Source: Deltaproteobacteria bacterium (GTDB lineage: Bacteria > Desulfobacterota > UBA8473). Taken from it: a stretch of 9,812 nucleotides of DNA. Location: assembly GCA_030621455.1 (NCBI GenBank), contig JAUXHQ010000041.1, positions 1 through 9,812 of the forward strand, written 5' to 3'. The position numbers were made by a program, and so were the translations under genes. The stretch's first letter is position 1, and every line of letters starts with the position of its first letter. The notes under the pieces were generated by a model. It made no database searches and was not told the DNA's origin. It worked only from the letters and a program-made list of their open reading frames with translations. Shown piece by piece: positions 1 to 8,600 of the stretch.

Positions 1-29
1 GTGGCCAATGGTAAAGTTGCACGATGATC

Positions 30-57
30 TCGTTCCCACGCTCCTGCGTGGGAACGA
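30..57. repeat. REP-like perfect palindrome (hairpin)
   Basis: A perfect 12-bp inverted repeat (TCGTTCCCACGC and its complement) surrounds a 4-nt TCCT loop. It lies just upstream of the acetyltransferase gene. Short GC-rich palindromes of this CGTTCCCACGC...GCGTGGGAACG type are, from general knowledge, dispersed in many copies in intergenic DNA of various proteobacteria and relatives, often with TnpA_REP (Y1) transposases elsewhere in the genome. Only one copy is in this window, so its repetitive nature is inferred. It could also act as a terminator-like or mRNA-stabilising hairpin for a gene to the left, although no T-tract follows on the + strand. Confidence 0.7.
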
Positions 58-107
58 TGGATTATCCATAAACTTATCAGCGACCATTTTCTCAAAGGCC
101 TATTTGT

Positions 108-112
108 GGAGG
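108..112 (+). promoter_or_regulatory. Ribosome binding site of the GNAT gene (start-deciding)
   Basis: GGAGG lies 12 nt upstream of the ATG at 125, a rather long spacing. It is the only good Shine-Dalgarno match in the leader. It favours the ATG at 125 over the open-frame codon near position 8, which would translate through the palindrome at 30-57, and over the ATG at 137, which would be 24 nt away. Confidence 0.5.
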
Positions 113-124
113 TTTTGTAAACCG

Positions 125-562
125 ATGGAAAAGCTTATGTTACGAACCGCAAAAGAGAACGATGAATCCTTCGTTAATGAACTCACCCGGCGCGTAATGC
201 GTGAGTATGTGGAAGAAACGTGGGAGAGCGAGAAGGAGCAAGAACTGTACTACGCGTTAAACGAATTTTGCCGATCGACAACTCAAATTATCCAATTCGA
301 GGGTATCGATGTCGGCCGCATTTCTGTCACCCGGACCAAAGAACGCTTTGTAATTGACGGAATACATATACTTAGGGAATTCCAAGGTAAAGGAATAGGC
401 GGAAGGGTAATGCAGATGGTTATCGATGAAGCTAATAAGGCAGAAGTAAGCGTTGAGCTAAAGCTTTTAAAGAACAACCCGTCCAAGAAGCTTTACGAAC
501 GCCTCGGTTTTCACGTGGACAGAGAAGACCGAGAACGGCTATATATGAGATGGACTGGGTAA
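125..562 (+). CDS. GNAT-family N-acetyltransferase
   Basis: Predicted 145-aa single-domain GNAT acetyltransferase, expected to move an acetyl group from acetyl-CoA to an amine. The substrate cannot be told from sequence. The fold signature is seen: a beta strand (about residues 75-84, VIDGIHILREF) runs into the acetyl-CoA pyrophosphate-binding motif Q87-G-K-G-I-G92, which fits the Q/R-x-x-G-x-G consensus. It is followed by the motif-B region LLKNNPSKKLYERLGF (about 114-129), typical of GNATs acting on small molecules or protein termini. The length is normal for the family and there is no signal peptide or membrane segment, so it is cytosolic. The frame stays open upstream to position 8, but the added residues would cross the REP-like palindrome and look non-coding, so the ATG behind GGAGG was chosen. 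The gene converges on fdhA with a 194-nt gap and has no evident functional link to that cluster. Confidence 0.85.
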   Translation: MEKLMLRTAKENDESFVNELTRRVMREYVEETWESEKEQELYYALNEFCRSTTQIIQFEGIDVGRISVTRTKERFVIDGIHILREFQGKGIGGRVMQMVIDEANKAEVSVELKLLKNNPSKKLYERLGFHVDREDRERLYMRWTG

Positions 563-756
563 AGGGGCCATTGATTTTTCCTCCTCCCAGTTACATTCAA
601 ATGAGGGCGTATCCTCCCTAGCTCGAGTCTACCCCTGCTCATAATGCCTGTATGGTATAAAGGATGAGGGTTATTTGTGCTTGAAGCGTAAAAGGGGACA
701 TGGTTGTTTAGACATTTGCCTATCCCTTTTCTCCTCCAGGTGTTTTGTCGATGGCG

Positions 757-3429
757 CTAACCCACCTTCTCAACCCTCACTGCACACACTTTGTATTCCG
801 GTATTTTGGCTATTGGGTCAATGGCATTTATTGTCAATACATTGACAGGTGATTCTTTAAAATGAAAAGGAACAAAAATGACACCCTTGTCAGGTCGTTC
901 ACTTATCGTTGTCTTAACTTCGATGTCTCCGCGCCGAGAGGCTACATGAACAACATCCCCGTTCCCAATCCCCAGGCTTGAGGCATCCTCCGGGTTTATC
1001 TCTGCAAGAAGCTCAGGATAAAGCATGTTGAGACCCCTTCCCTCACGAGTCATTGTGCCCGTGTGGAAATGCTCCAACACCCTTCCTGTTGATAGCAAAA
1101 ATGGATACTCCTCATCCGGCAACTCAGCAGGTTCCTTATAATCAATGGCGCTAAACTGTCCTTTCCCCCTTGCAAATTGCCCTACATGAAGCACCGGTGT
1201 TCCTGGATGACTTTCATCCGGACATGGCCATGGGATGCCCTCTTTCTCGATTCGCTCATAGGTTATACCTCTATAGCTGGGGGTTACTTTGCATATCTCC
1301 TCCATGATCTCCCCAGGGCCGTCATAATCCATTTGAAATCCCATCCTCTTGGATAGCTCACTAATTATCCAATAGTCTTCCCTTGCTTCTCCTTCCAGTT
1401 CAATCGCCTTCCTTACCCGTTGAACCTTTCTTTCCGAATTTGTAAATGTTCCTTCCTTTTCAGCAAAAGAAACCCCTGGAAAGACTACGTCGGCGTACTT
1501 GGCAGTCTCTGTCAAGAATATATCTTGAACCACCAGGAATTCCAGCGAATTAATGCACTTTTCTATGTGATTCAAATCAGGATCGCTGAGCATGGGGTTC
1601 TCCCCCATAATATACATAGCCTTAACTTTTCCCTCTTCCGCAACGTTAAACATCTCAGTAACGGTAAGTCCCGGCGCTTCAGGAAGATGCTCCACTTCCC
1701 ATGACTTCTCGAACCTCTTTCTAACTTCATCATCGGCAACCTGTTGATAACCGGTTAACACGTTTGGCAAAGCGCCAAGGTCACATGCCCCCTGGACGTT
1801 GTTCTGTCCTCGTAAAGGATTAACACCCCCGCCCTCAACACCTATATTACCGCACAACATTGCAAGGTTTGCCAGGGATTTCACATTATCGGTTCCTGTT
1901 ATGTGCTGGGTAATTCCCATGGCATACATAATTGAAGCCGGTTCCGCCTTTCCAAAAGCAATAGCCGCATTCATTAAATCAGATATGGATATTCCGGTAA
2001 GATCAGAAACATATTCCGGGGTATATTTCTCAACACAAGCCTTAAGCTCTTCAAACCCTTCCGTTCTCTCCTCTATATACTCTTTCGCATGTAAACCCTC
2101 TTTAATGATAATATGCATCAGACCATTGATCCAGGCAACATCAGTACCCGGCTTTGGTCGCAGCCAAATGCTTGCATAGTCAACCAAATCAATCTTTCTA
2201 GGATCAATAACTATTAACTTGGCCCCTTTCCTGAGAATAGCCTCTTTGATGTAGTTTGCAAAGATGGGATGATTCTCTGTAGTGTTACTTCCCGTGACCA
2301 AAATGGCCTCTGACTTAAAAACGTCATTGATGGGATTTGTCATTGCCCCGCTGCCGAATGCTGTGGCAAGACCTGCCACGGTGGAGGAATGTCAAAGCCT
2401 GGCACAGTGGTCTATGTTATTTGTGCCTATAACCGCCCGCATGAATTTCTGCATGAGATAGTTCTCTTCATTGGTGCAGCGCGCTGAAGAGAGACCCGCA
2501 ATTGCATCGGCTCCGTGGGATGCCTTGATTGTACTGAAATTCTCGGCAACCAGATTCAATGCCTCATTCCAGCTTGCCTCGTGAAACTTCCCATCCTTCT
2601 TGATAAGAGGCCTGGTAAGTCGTTCCTCACTTTCTATAAACTCATATCCAAAACGGCCCTTCACACACAGGCTGCCCTTATTTATCCCCACATCATCTTT
2701 TGTTGTTATGCCTATAATTTTGCCATCCAATACATTGATCTCGAGTTGACAACCACATCCGCAATATGTGCATGTAGTCATGACCCTTTCCACCATCCAG
2801 GGACGCCCTTTAAGCCGACTCAGGTTTTCCGTCAAGGCGCCGGTAGGACATACATTGATACATTCACCACAGGACTCACACTTATCTTTATCCACAACGG
2901 CTATACGCGCCCCAAATCCGGAGCCACCGATATCAATTGCCCCCAATCCCTTTATCTCCCTGCAGGCAGTAACACAGCGAAGACACATAATACACCTGTC
3001 CGGCCAGTAACGAATGAGGGGAGTAGAATATACCGGCTCCCAGTCCACCTTTTCGATCTGATATCCCCCGCTATCTATCTCAAAATCATGCACAAGATCC
3101 TGAAGAGTGCACTCCCCGCCCTTATCACATACGGGACAGTCAAGGGGATGATTAACCAGGATCAATTTAAGGGTCTCCTTTCTCATCCTCACAAGACGCT
3201 CGGAATTTGTGGTGACCTTGATGCCTTCTGTAACAGGTGTAGTGCATGCAGTCATCGGATGAGGAAATCCCTCTATCTCTACCACACACATCCTGCATGA
3301 ACCTATAGGACTCAGTCTTTCATGATAGCAGAGGGTCGGGATATCAATTCCTGCAGATCTTGCAGCTTCCAAAATAGTTGCGCCTTCTTCTACTGTAACA
3401 TCTTTATCGTCAATGATTAAATCTACCAT
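757..3429 (-). CDS. fdhA: Selenocysteine-containing formate dehydrogenase, NuoG-like N-terminus
   Basis: Catalytic subunit of a cytoplasmic molybdenum/tungsten bis-MGD formate dehydrogenase that interconverts CO2 and formate, the first step of the methyl branch. Translated with UGA (2394-2392) as Sec it is 890 aa. The first part is NuoG-like: [2Fe-2S] ligands C34, C45, C48, C62; a His/Cys cluster H94, C98, C101, C107; two [4Fe-4S] sets C146/149/152/156 and C184/187/190/194. Next comes the Mo-domain [4Fe-4S] motif C220-x2-C223-x3-C227...C255. The active site reads HCARL-Sec346-His347, matching the CCARV-U-H context of E. coli FdhF. Downstream are RGQNNVQGACD (about 540-550), FPGVSFAEKEGTFTNSER (about 650-667) and the dinucleotide-binding region STGRVLEHFHTGTMTR (about 780-795). 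The N-terminal ferredoxin-like domain starts directly at the chosen ATG, behind an AAAGGG site and 24 nt after metF. No signal peptide is seen. It is the last gene of the cluster. There are no nuoE/nuoF-type partners in view, so electrons may pass to the MvhD/HdrA proteins encoded upstream (inference). A standard gene caller would give two ORFs, 3429-2392 and 2379-757. Confidence 0.95.
2363..2394 (-). promoter_or_regulatory. Sec UGA codon plus bacterial SECIS hairpin in fdhA
   Basis: The UGA is at 2394-2392. Starting 13 nt after it the mRNA reads GUGGCA-GGUCU-UGCCAC (2379-2363), a perfect 6-bp stem with a 5-nt loop. The loop is identical, as I recall it, to the GGUCU loop of the E. coli fdhF SECIS, which binds SelB. 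Its 18-nt distance from the UGA is within the usual bacterial range. The GUG at the base of the stem is also the false start a gene caller would choose for the downstream half. Confidence 0.92.
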
Positions 3430-3453
3430 CCTTATCCCTTTCCCTATTTTCTT

Positions 3454-4347
3454 TTAGGCGAGACCGGCGGCCGCGAGAATATCAGGTACTTTTCCTTCTT
3501 TTCCGATAGCCATTATATGAACCCCGTCACAGATATTCTCGTCTTTAAGGGTCTTGATCATCCTTCCGGCAATCTCTATGCCTTTTGCCAGGGCCTTTCC
3601 CTTTTCAGCACTCGCCATCTCATCGATAAGATCTTTGGGGACGAATATCCCGGGAACATTTGCATTCATATATTTTGCCATACCTGCCGACACAAGAAGG
3701 ACGATACCTGCCATTATCTTCACATCGAATTGCCTGGCATATTCCATAAACTTTTTAAAATTATCCAGATCATAAATGGCCTGGGTCTGTATGAATTCCG
3801 CCCCTGCTTTGATCTTTTTCTCAAACTTGAGAAGCTGAGGTTCAATTGGGTTTGCTTCCGGCGTCACTATAGCCCCTTTACAGAACGTAGGGCGGCCCTC
3901 GCCAGTAAGCTCGTTGCCTGCACAGTCTTTCCCTTCTTCCAGCCCTTTGATTGTCTCCAGCAAGAGAACCGAATCAAGATCGAAGACGGGCTTTGCATCA
4001 ACATGGTCGCCAACAGTTACATAATCACCCGTCAGAGAGAGGACATTCGTTATCCCCAGTATATATGCGCCCAGAAGTTCCGATTGAAGGGCGAGACGAT
4101 TTTTGTCCCTACATGTCATTTGAAGGATAGGTTCCCCCCCTGCTTCCTGAATAAGCCGACAGACCGGGAGGGTGCTGATACGCATAACAGAGCTCTGGTT
4201 GTCAGTTACATTGAGACCATCAACCTTATCCTTGAGCAGCTCGATATGGTGCTTCATTTCTTCAATGTCGACCCCTTTAGGCGGTCCAACCTCTGCGGTT
4301 ATGACAAATTTACCGGATTCAAGGGCCTCTTTAAATGCCTTTGCCAT
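3454..4347 (-). CDS. metF: Methylenetetrahydrofolate reductase, catalytic subunit
   Basis: 297-aa TIM-barrel flavoprotein that interconverts 5,10-methylene-THF and 5-methyl-THF, the last redox step of the Wood-Ljungdahl methyl branch. Family features seen: the catalytic Glu in TAEVGPPKG (E19), NVTDNQSS (about 46-53), QMTCRDKNR (about 76-84), the flavin-site LSLTGDY (about 103-109), FIQTQAIYDL in the second half, and a GVHIMAIG strand near the C-terminus. Length is normal for the short form without a regulatory C-terminal domain. The start overlaps the translation signals of metV: the Shine-Dalgarno AAGGAG abuts the metV stop codon and the ATG follows the stop by 3 nt, which implies translational coupling. 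The metV neighbour marks it as the MetVF type known from acetogens. In Moorella that enzyme associates with HdrABC-MvhD and does not itself use NAD(P)H. The electron donor here is thus likely the Hdr-type module encoded upstream (inference). Confidence 0.95.
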   Translation of the reverse strand: MAKAFKEALESGKFVITAEVGPPKGVDIEEMKHHIELLKDKVDGLNVTDNQSSVMRISTLPVCRLIQEAGGEPILQMTCRDKNRLALQSELLGAYILGITNVLSLTGDYVTVGDHVDAKPVFDLDSVLLLETIKGLEEGKDCAGNELTGEGRPTFCKGAIVTPEANPIEPQLLKFEKKIKAGAEFIQTQAIYDLDNFKKFMEYARQFDVKIMAGIVLLVSAGMAKYMNANVPGIFVPKDLIDEMASAEKGKALAKGIEIAGRMIKTLKDENICDGVHIMAIGKEGKVPDILAAAGLA

Positions 4348-4350
4348 ATG

Positions 4351-5019
4351 TTACTCCTTTTCTTTGAAAGCTTCGTGGATTCTACGTCCAGGGGTAGTTT
4401 GAACGCTATATTTTTTTGCGGGAAATATTTTTCGAATATTGTCAAGCTTACCGAGTTTATCAAGTCTGTTATAAATAAGGGTCCACGCGCAGTCCTTTTC
4501 CTTGCTTAACTCACATTTCCCGTCATTCGTGCCGCCACAGGGGCCGTTTAAAAGCCCTTTGGGACAAATGGCGACAGGGCATATCCCTCCTGTCTCAGCC
4601 AGCACACAATCACTGCATGCCCGGCACCTTTCGCTCCATTCTCCTTCCCTTTCCGCAACCCCGATAAACTGAGTATTTAAAGCCGGATAAACAGGTTTGG
4701 AGTCGTACATCTCTGCCAGAAACTGGACACCGGCGCCACAGGCCATGGAAATGACCGCATCGTAATCATCTACCTTATCCTTGATTTCCTCCAGGTATTC
4801 CTTGTCGCATTGTCTTTCCAGGGTGGTTTCACCTGCTTCAAGTTTCTTTCCTTCTTCTTCAAAGGCGAGTCTCAATTGGGATGCAAGGATCTGCACCTCT
4901 TTTTCTCCTCCAGCCATACAGACTGAAACACACTCGCCGCAACCCACGATTAAAACCTTTTTACAACCCTCGATCATTGCCTTTATCTCTTCAAAAGGCT
5001 TTCTCTCTGCAACAATCAT
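4351..5019 (-). CDS. metV: MetV, Cys-rich partner of methylene-THF reductase
   Basis: 222-aa MetV-family protein (methylene-tetrahydrofolate reductase C-terminal-domain family). It is the obligate small partner of MetF in acetogens, where it carries Fe-S and/or zinc sites and helps bring electrons to the MetF flavin. Seen: an N-terminal Rossmann-like strand ending in the cluster motif C27-G-E-C30-V-S-V-C34; SMACGAGVQ (C94); and a C-terminal Cys-rich zinc-finger-like block C132-x2-C135-x2-C138...C147...C152...C161...C169...C177, containing the signature GLLNGPCGG (about 155-163). There are 14 cysteines in all. No signal peptide or membrane segment is present. The start is supported by AAGGAG 5 nt upstream of the ATG. 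It lies 31 nt after mvhD and 3 nt before metF. Confidence 0.92.
   Translation of the reverse strand: MIVAERKPFEEIKAMIEGCKKVLIVGCGECVSVCMAGGEKEVQILASQLRLAFEEEGKKLEAGETTLERQCDKEYLEEIKDKVDDYDAVISMACGAGVQFLAEMYDSKPVYPALNTQFIGVAEREGEWSERCRACSDCVLAETGGICPVAICPKGLLNGPCGGTNDGKCELSKEKDCAWTLIYNRLDKLGKLDNIRKIFPAKKYSVQTTPGRRIHEAFKEKE
4354..4359 (-). promoter_or_regulatory. metF ribosome binding site abutting the metV stop codon
   Basis: AAGGAG on the minus strand is followed directly by the metV stop TAA (4353-4351) and, 6 nt after the SD, by the metF ATG. Ribosomes ending metV are therefore placed on the metF start, consistent with equal amounts of two subunits of one enzyme. Confidence 0.75.
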
Positions 5020-5050
5020 AAGAACTCCTTATCAATAGGTGTTATTAATC

Positions 5051-5470
5051 CTATGCCGCTTTTTTCTCAATCTTCGTTGGCCCCAGCTTCTTCGCCACTT
5101 CGACCATTTCTTCCACAACCTCTTTGAATTTAGGTGCCATTGAAGAACTCAAATTGAACATCTTTAATCTGTCCGGCGCTATACCGCTTTCCTCAAGAAG
5201 CCCTTTCGTATAATCAACCCACATCTTAGCCCTTTTATTTCCTTCCAGGAAATGACACTCTCCCTCCATTCAACCAACCACCATTACGGCATCCGCCCCT
5301 GCCTCAAAGGCCTTGAGCAGATACAGAGGTTCCACCTTTCCTGTACACAGCAATTTAATAATGCGGACGTTTGGCGAATATTGCAGTCTCATAGCGCCGG
5401 CCAAGTCGGCGGCAGCGTAAGCACAATAGGTACAGCAAAAAGCCACAACCTTAGGTTCAGAATCTCCCAT
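5051..5470 (-). CDS. mvhD: MvhD/FrhD-type iron-sulfur electron-transfer protein with selenocysteine
   Basis: Read through an in-frame UGA (5272-5270), this is a 139-aa MvhD/FrhD-family protein, the usual family length. MvhD is a small [2Fe-2S] adaptor that passes electrons from a hydrogenase or formate dehydrogenase to HdrA. Seen: N-terminal C12-C13-x2-C16 followed by AYAAADLAG (family consensus CxxCSYxGADLAG), LLCTGK (C42), then VVG-Sec67-MEGEC72-HFLEGN. The last matches the family motif GCxxGDCHYxxGN with its first Cys replaced by Sec. Sequence on both sides of the UGA is in the same frame and belongs to the same family, so this is not a frameshift or two genes. Sec at this family position has precedent in VhuD of methanococci. 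The start follows AGGAG with 6-nt spacing. A gene caller would report two ORFs, 5470-5270 and 5269-5051, because an ATG directly follows the UGA. A nonsense mutation is the alternative, but the SECIS-like hairpin and the second Sec gene in the cluster argue against it. Confidence 0.92.
5237..5272 (-). promoter_or_regulatory. Sec UGA codon plus SECIS-like hairpin in mvhD
   Basis: The UGA is at 5272-5270. From 17 nt after it the mRNA reads AUUUCCU-GGA-AGGAAAU (5253-5237), a perfect 7-bp stem. Opening the last U-A pair gives a 5-nt loop with G at its tip, and the loop starts 24 nt after the UGA. Distance and apical G fit the bacterial SECIS pattern. The stem is more A/U-rich than that of fdhA. 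Confidence 0.8.
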
Positions 5471-5547
5471 AAAAATCTCCTCTCTTCACTCTACTGGTAG
5501 TATACTTCAAGAAACAACCGGTATGTATATCCCCTACTCTACTTAAC

Positions 5548-5596
5548 GGCCTGCGCCCATCCATTAATCAGGCCTTCCCGAAAATGGGGCATGGCC
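5548..5596 (-). other. Overlapping inverted repeats in the hdrA-mvhD gap
   Basis: The 143-nt gap between hdrA and mvhD (5471-5613) is the longest in the cluster. GGCCTG (5548-5553) pairs with CAGGCC (5569-5574). The GGCC at 5571-5574 can instead pair with GGCC at 5593-5596, enclosing CCC/GGG. The two hairpins are therefore mutually exclusive. No U-tract follows, so a terminator is not supported. No convincing sigma70 or sigma54 promoter was found in the gap. Confidence 0.3.
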
Positions 5597-5613
5597 GGTA
5601 AAGCAATTATTTG

Positions 5614-8600
5614 TTAAATAGCAGCGATGCTTGCCAGTATCTCATCGTCTGTGTAGTTATTCAACTGGATCGCCTTTCTAGGACACATGCTGACACATAT
5701 CCCGCAACCCTGACACTCGGCCGGTTCTATCTCCGCCACCCCGTCCGCGTTTATATACGGTACGTCGTAAGGACAGGCACGAACGCACGTAAGACAAGCA
5801 GCGCACATAGTTCCGTCAACAATAGACTTCTCGGAAGAAAGGGGAAAAGTCTCCTTGGACATTACGGTTAGCGCCCTGGCAACCGCAGCGCTTGACTGGG
5901 CTAATGCATCTTTTATCGGCTTTGGTCCATGGGCCATACCTGCCAGGAAGACCCCATCTGAATGAAAATCCACTGGCCTGAGCTTCACGTGGGCTTCCTG
6001 GAAGAACCCTTCAGGGTTCACAGGGAGTTTCATTTGGAGGGAGATAGGGTTCTCTTTATCTCCGGCCACTCCAACCGCAAGAGAAACCAGGTCCGCCTCT
6101 ATCTCTATGTCTGCATCGAGCACATGGTCCCTGATCTTCACCACGAGAGAGTCTTTTTCCGGTTTGACCTCCGGCGGCTGATTTTCGTTGAAATGGACAA
6201 ATATGACATCCTTTTCCCTTGCCTTGCGATAATACTCTTCTAACAGACCGTAGGTTCTCATATCCCTGTAAAGAATATATATATGCATGTCAGGGTTAAT
6301 CTCCTTGAGCTTTAGGGCGTTTTTTATCGATCCCTGACAGCAGATGCGACTGCAGTTTGGGTTCTCTTCGTTTCGAGAGCCTACGCACTGAATCATGACT
6401 ACACTTTTCAAATCCTTAAGCTTTTCGTCCTTCCCGGCAATACGTCCTTCCATCTCAAGGCTTGTCAGAACCCTGTCATCTTCACCATAGAGATACTCCT
6501 TATCCTTAGGTTCATAGGCTTTAGCGCCCGTTGCGACGATAGTAACCCCATGCGAGATTTCCCTCTCTTTACCGGAATTAGATTTGACTACGGTCCTGAA
6601 ATTCCCGACAAAACCCGAGTGCTCCTTCACCTCTGCATTAAAATGTATTGATATATCCGGATTTGCCTCTATCTTGGAAGACAGACCATCAACAAACGAG
6701 ATGACATCGTCACCTTCGATGGTGTAGTGGATCTTCCTTGCCAACCCACCCAATTGATCCGTCTTCTCCAGAAGATGTACCTGAAAACCCTGTTGCGCGA
6801 GACTGAGAGCGCTGTTCATCCCGGCCACTCCCCCACCAACCACCAAAGCGGTATGGTCTATCGGCACTGTTTCTTGCTTCAGTGGCTTTGCCTTTCGCAC
6901 TTTGGCCACAGCCATCCTGACCAGGCCTTTGGCCTTTTCTGTGGCTGCCTCGGGAAAATCACGATGGACCCATGTACATTGATTCCTAATGTTGGCCATA
7001 GCAAAGAGATATGCATTAAGCCCCGCATCGCGCATGGTCTCCTGAAACAACGGCTCATGAGTCCTCGGGGTGCATGCCGCCACAACGACACGATTCAGTT
7101 TCTGTTCTTCAATCACCTCCGCCATCTTGTCCTGGGTGTCCTGGCTGCATGTGAAGAGATTCTCTTCCACATAAACAACACCGGGCAAACTCTTTGCGTA
7201 TTCCACTATGGCTGGAACATCCGCTATCCCGCCTATGTTGATACCACAGTTACACACGAAGACCCCCACCCTGGGCAACTGATCCGTTACATCGATCTCA
7301 TTAGGGAACGACTTTTCCTGGACAAGGGTTCCCCGGGCTGGAGTCAGGCTTATTGCGGCGCCGCAGGACGCTGCGCTGGCTTCCATAACAGATTCGGGGA
7401 TATCTTTGGGCCCTTGAAAGGCGCCGCATACGAATATTCCGTCCCTTGACGTCGTACAAGGCTCAAAAGTCGTAGTCTTGCAGAAATTTCCTTCAGTAAG
7501 CTCAATGCCCAACCGTTCTGCTAAAGCGACAGATTCGGGAGATATCTCGATCCCCACGGACAAAACAACCAGATCAAAGACCTCGGTTTTTACCTCTCCG
7601 CTTTCCGTAACGTAACGAATTTCAAGGTCGTCGGTTCCGGGTATCGGAGTGACGGTATGGACACGGTTTCTTAGGAAGCGCACACCGTGCTTGTCCCTCG
7701 CATCATTGTAATACCCTTCAAAATCCTTTCCGTGGGTTCGTATATCCATGAAAAAAATGGCGCAATCCAGATCATTGTCTGAATGTTCTTTGGCAATTAC
7801 GGCTTCCTTTATTGCGTACATGCAACAGACCGACGAGCAATACGGATGGTCGCACTGGTTAATATCCCGGGAGCCGACGCATTGCAGCCATGCAATCTTG
7901 GTGGGTTCTTTTTTGTCTGAAAGACGAACAAGATGGCCCATAGTAGGACCTGTGGCTGAGAGGATTCTTTCGAATTCTATGGAAGTCATTACATTGGGAT
8001 GCCTTGCATAGCCGTAATTTTCAAACTGAGAGGGATCAAAGGGCTGAAAACCGGGAGCCAGGATAACCGACCCCACATCTATTGTCTCTGTTTCTTCCTG
8101 CTGAGCATGGGTCTCAAAGGTAACGGCCTCGGCCTTGCAGGCAGTGACACACTGGAAGCATTCACAGCATCCTCCGCAGTCCAGGCAACGGTCTGCCTCC
8201 CTCTGGGCCGCATCTTCGTCCATACCAAGGTTAACCTCTTCAAACCCTGAAAGCCTTTTTTCCACAGGCAGGGTTGGAATTTCCGCCCTTTCCCTGGCAG
8301 GCTCATCTTCAGCCATCTCGGTCCAATTGGTCCCCACGGGGGGTTCCTCCTGCCATTCGGTAGGTAGCACTTCACCCCGCAAGTACTTGGAAATATATCT
8401 TGCTGATCTTTTCCCCGCTTCAACCGCCTCTATTACCGTGGCAGGCCCCGTAATGGCATCACCACCGGCAAAGACCCCAGGGATATTCGTCTGGAGGGTC
8501 TCGGGATTAACTACCAGGAGATTCCACTTGGACACTTCCAAACCGTGATCTTTACCGAGGGATTCGCAATCCGGTTCCTGCCCAATGGCAGGGATTATAT

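Noticed and set aside
8..124. N-terminal extension of the GNAT protein starting near position 8.
   Set aside because: It would translate across the REP-like palindrome, shows no GNAT features, and has a poorer ribosome-binding context than the ATG at 125.
690..730. Possible terminator for fdhA or the GNAT gene: AAAAGGGG (690-697) can pair with TCCCTTTT (723-730).
   Set aside because: The stem is only 7 Watson-Crick pairs plus one wobble, A/T-rich, with a 25-nt loop and no clean T-tract on either strand. I see no strong terminator in 563-756.
563..756. A small minus-strand frame of about 13 codons follows fdhA behind a GGAGGAG sequence (ATG near 713), and there is a TATAAA-like box near 656.
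   Set aside because: The peptide is too short and resembles nothing. The box has no matching -35 element and no gene downstream on the + strand.
2515..3300. Long + strand open frame (261 codons) opposite fdhA, with similar long + strand frames opposite metF (3517-4509) and hdrA (6727-7449).
   Set aside because: These are antisense shadows of well-recognised minus-strand genes. Their translations show no family features and there is no supporting ribosome-binding context.
2392..3429. Reading the fdhA halves as a truncated NuoG-like protein plus a separate molybdopterin oxidoreductase, or as a pseudogene.
   Set aside because: Both parts are in the same frame, the stop is UGA at the exact Sec position of the family, and a textbook SECIS hairpin follows.
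5480..5530. TATACT and TATACA boxes upstream of mvhD as an internal promoter.
   Set aside because: No -35 hexamer with acceptable spacing was found. The best partner matches only 3 of 6 consensus bases.
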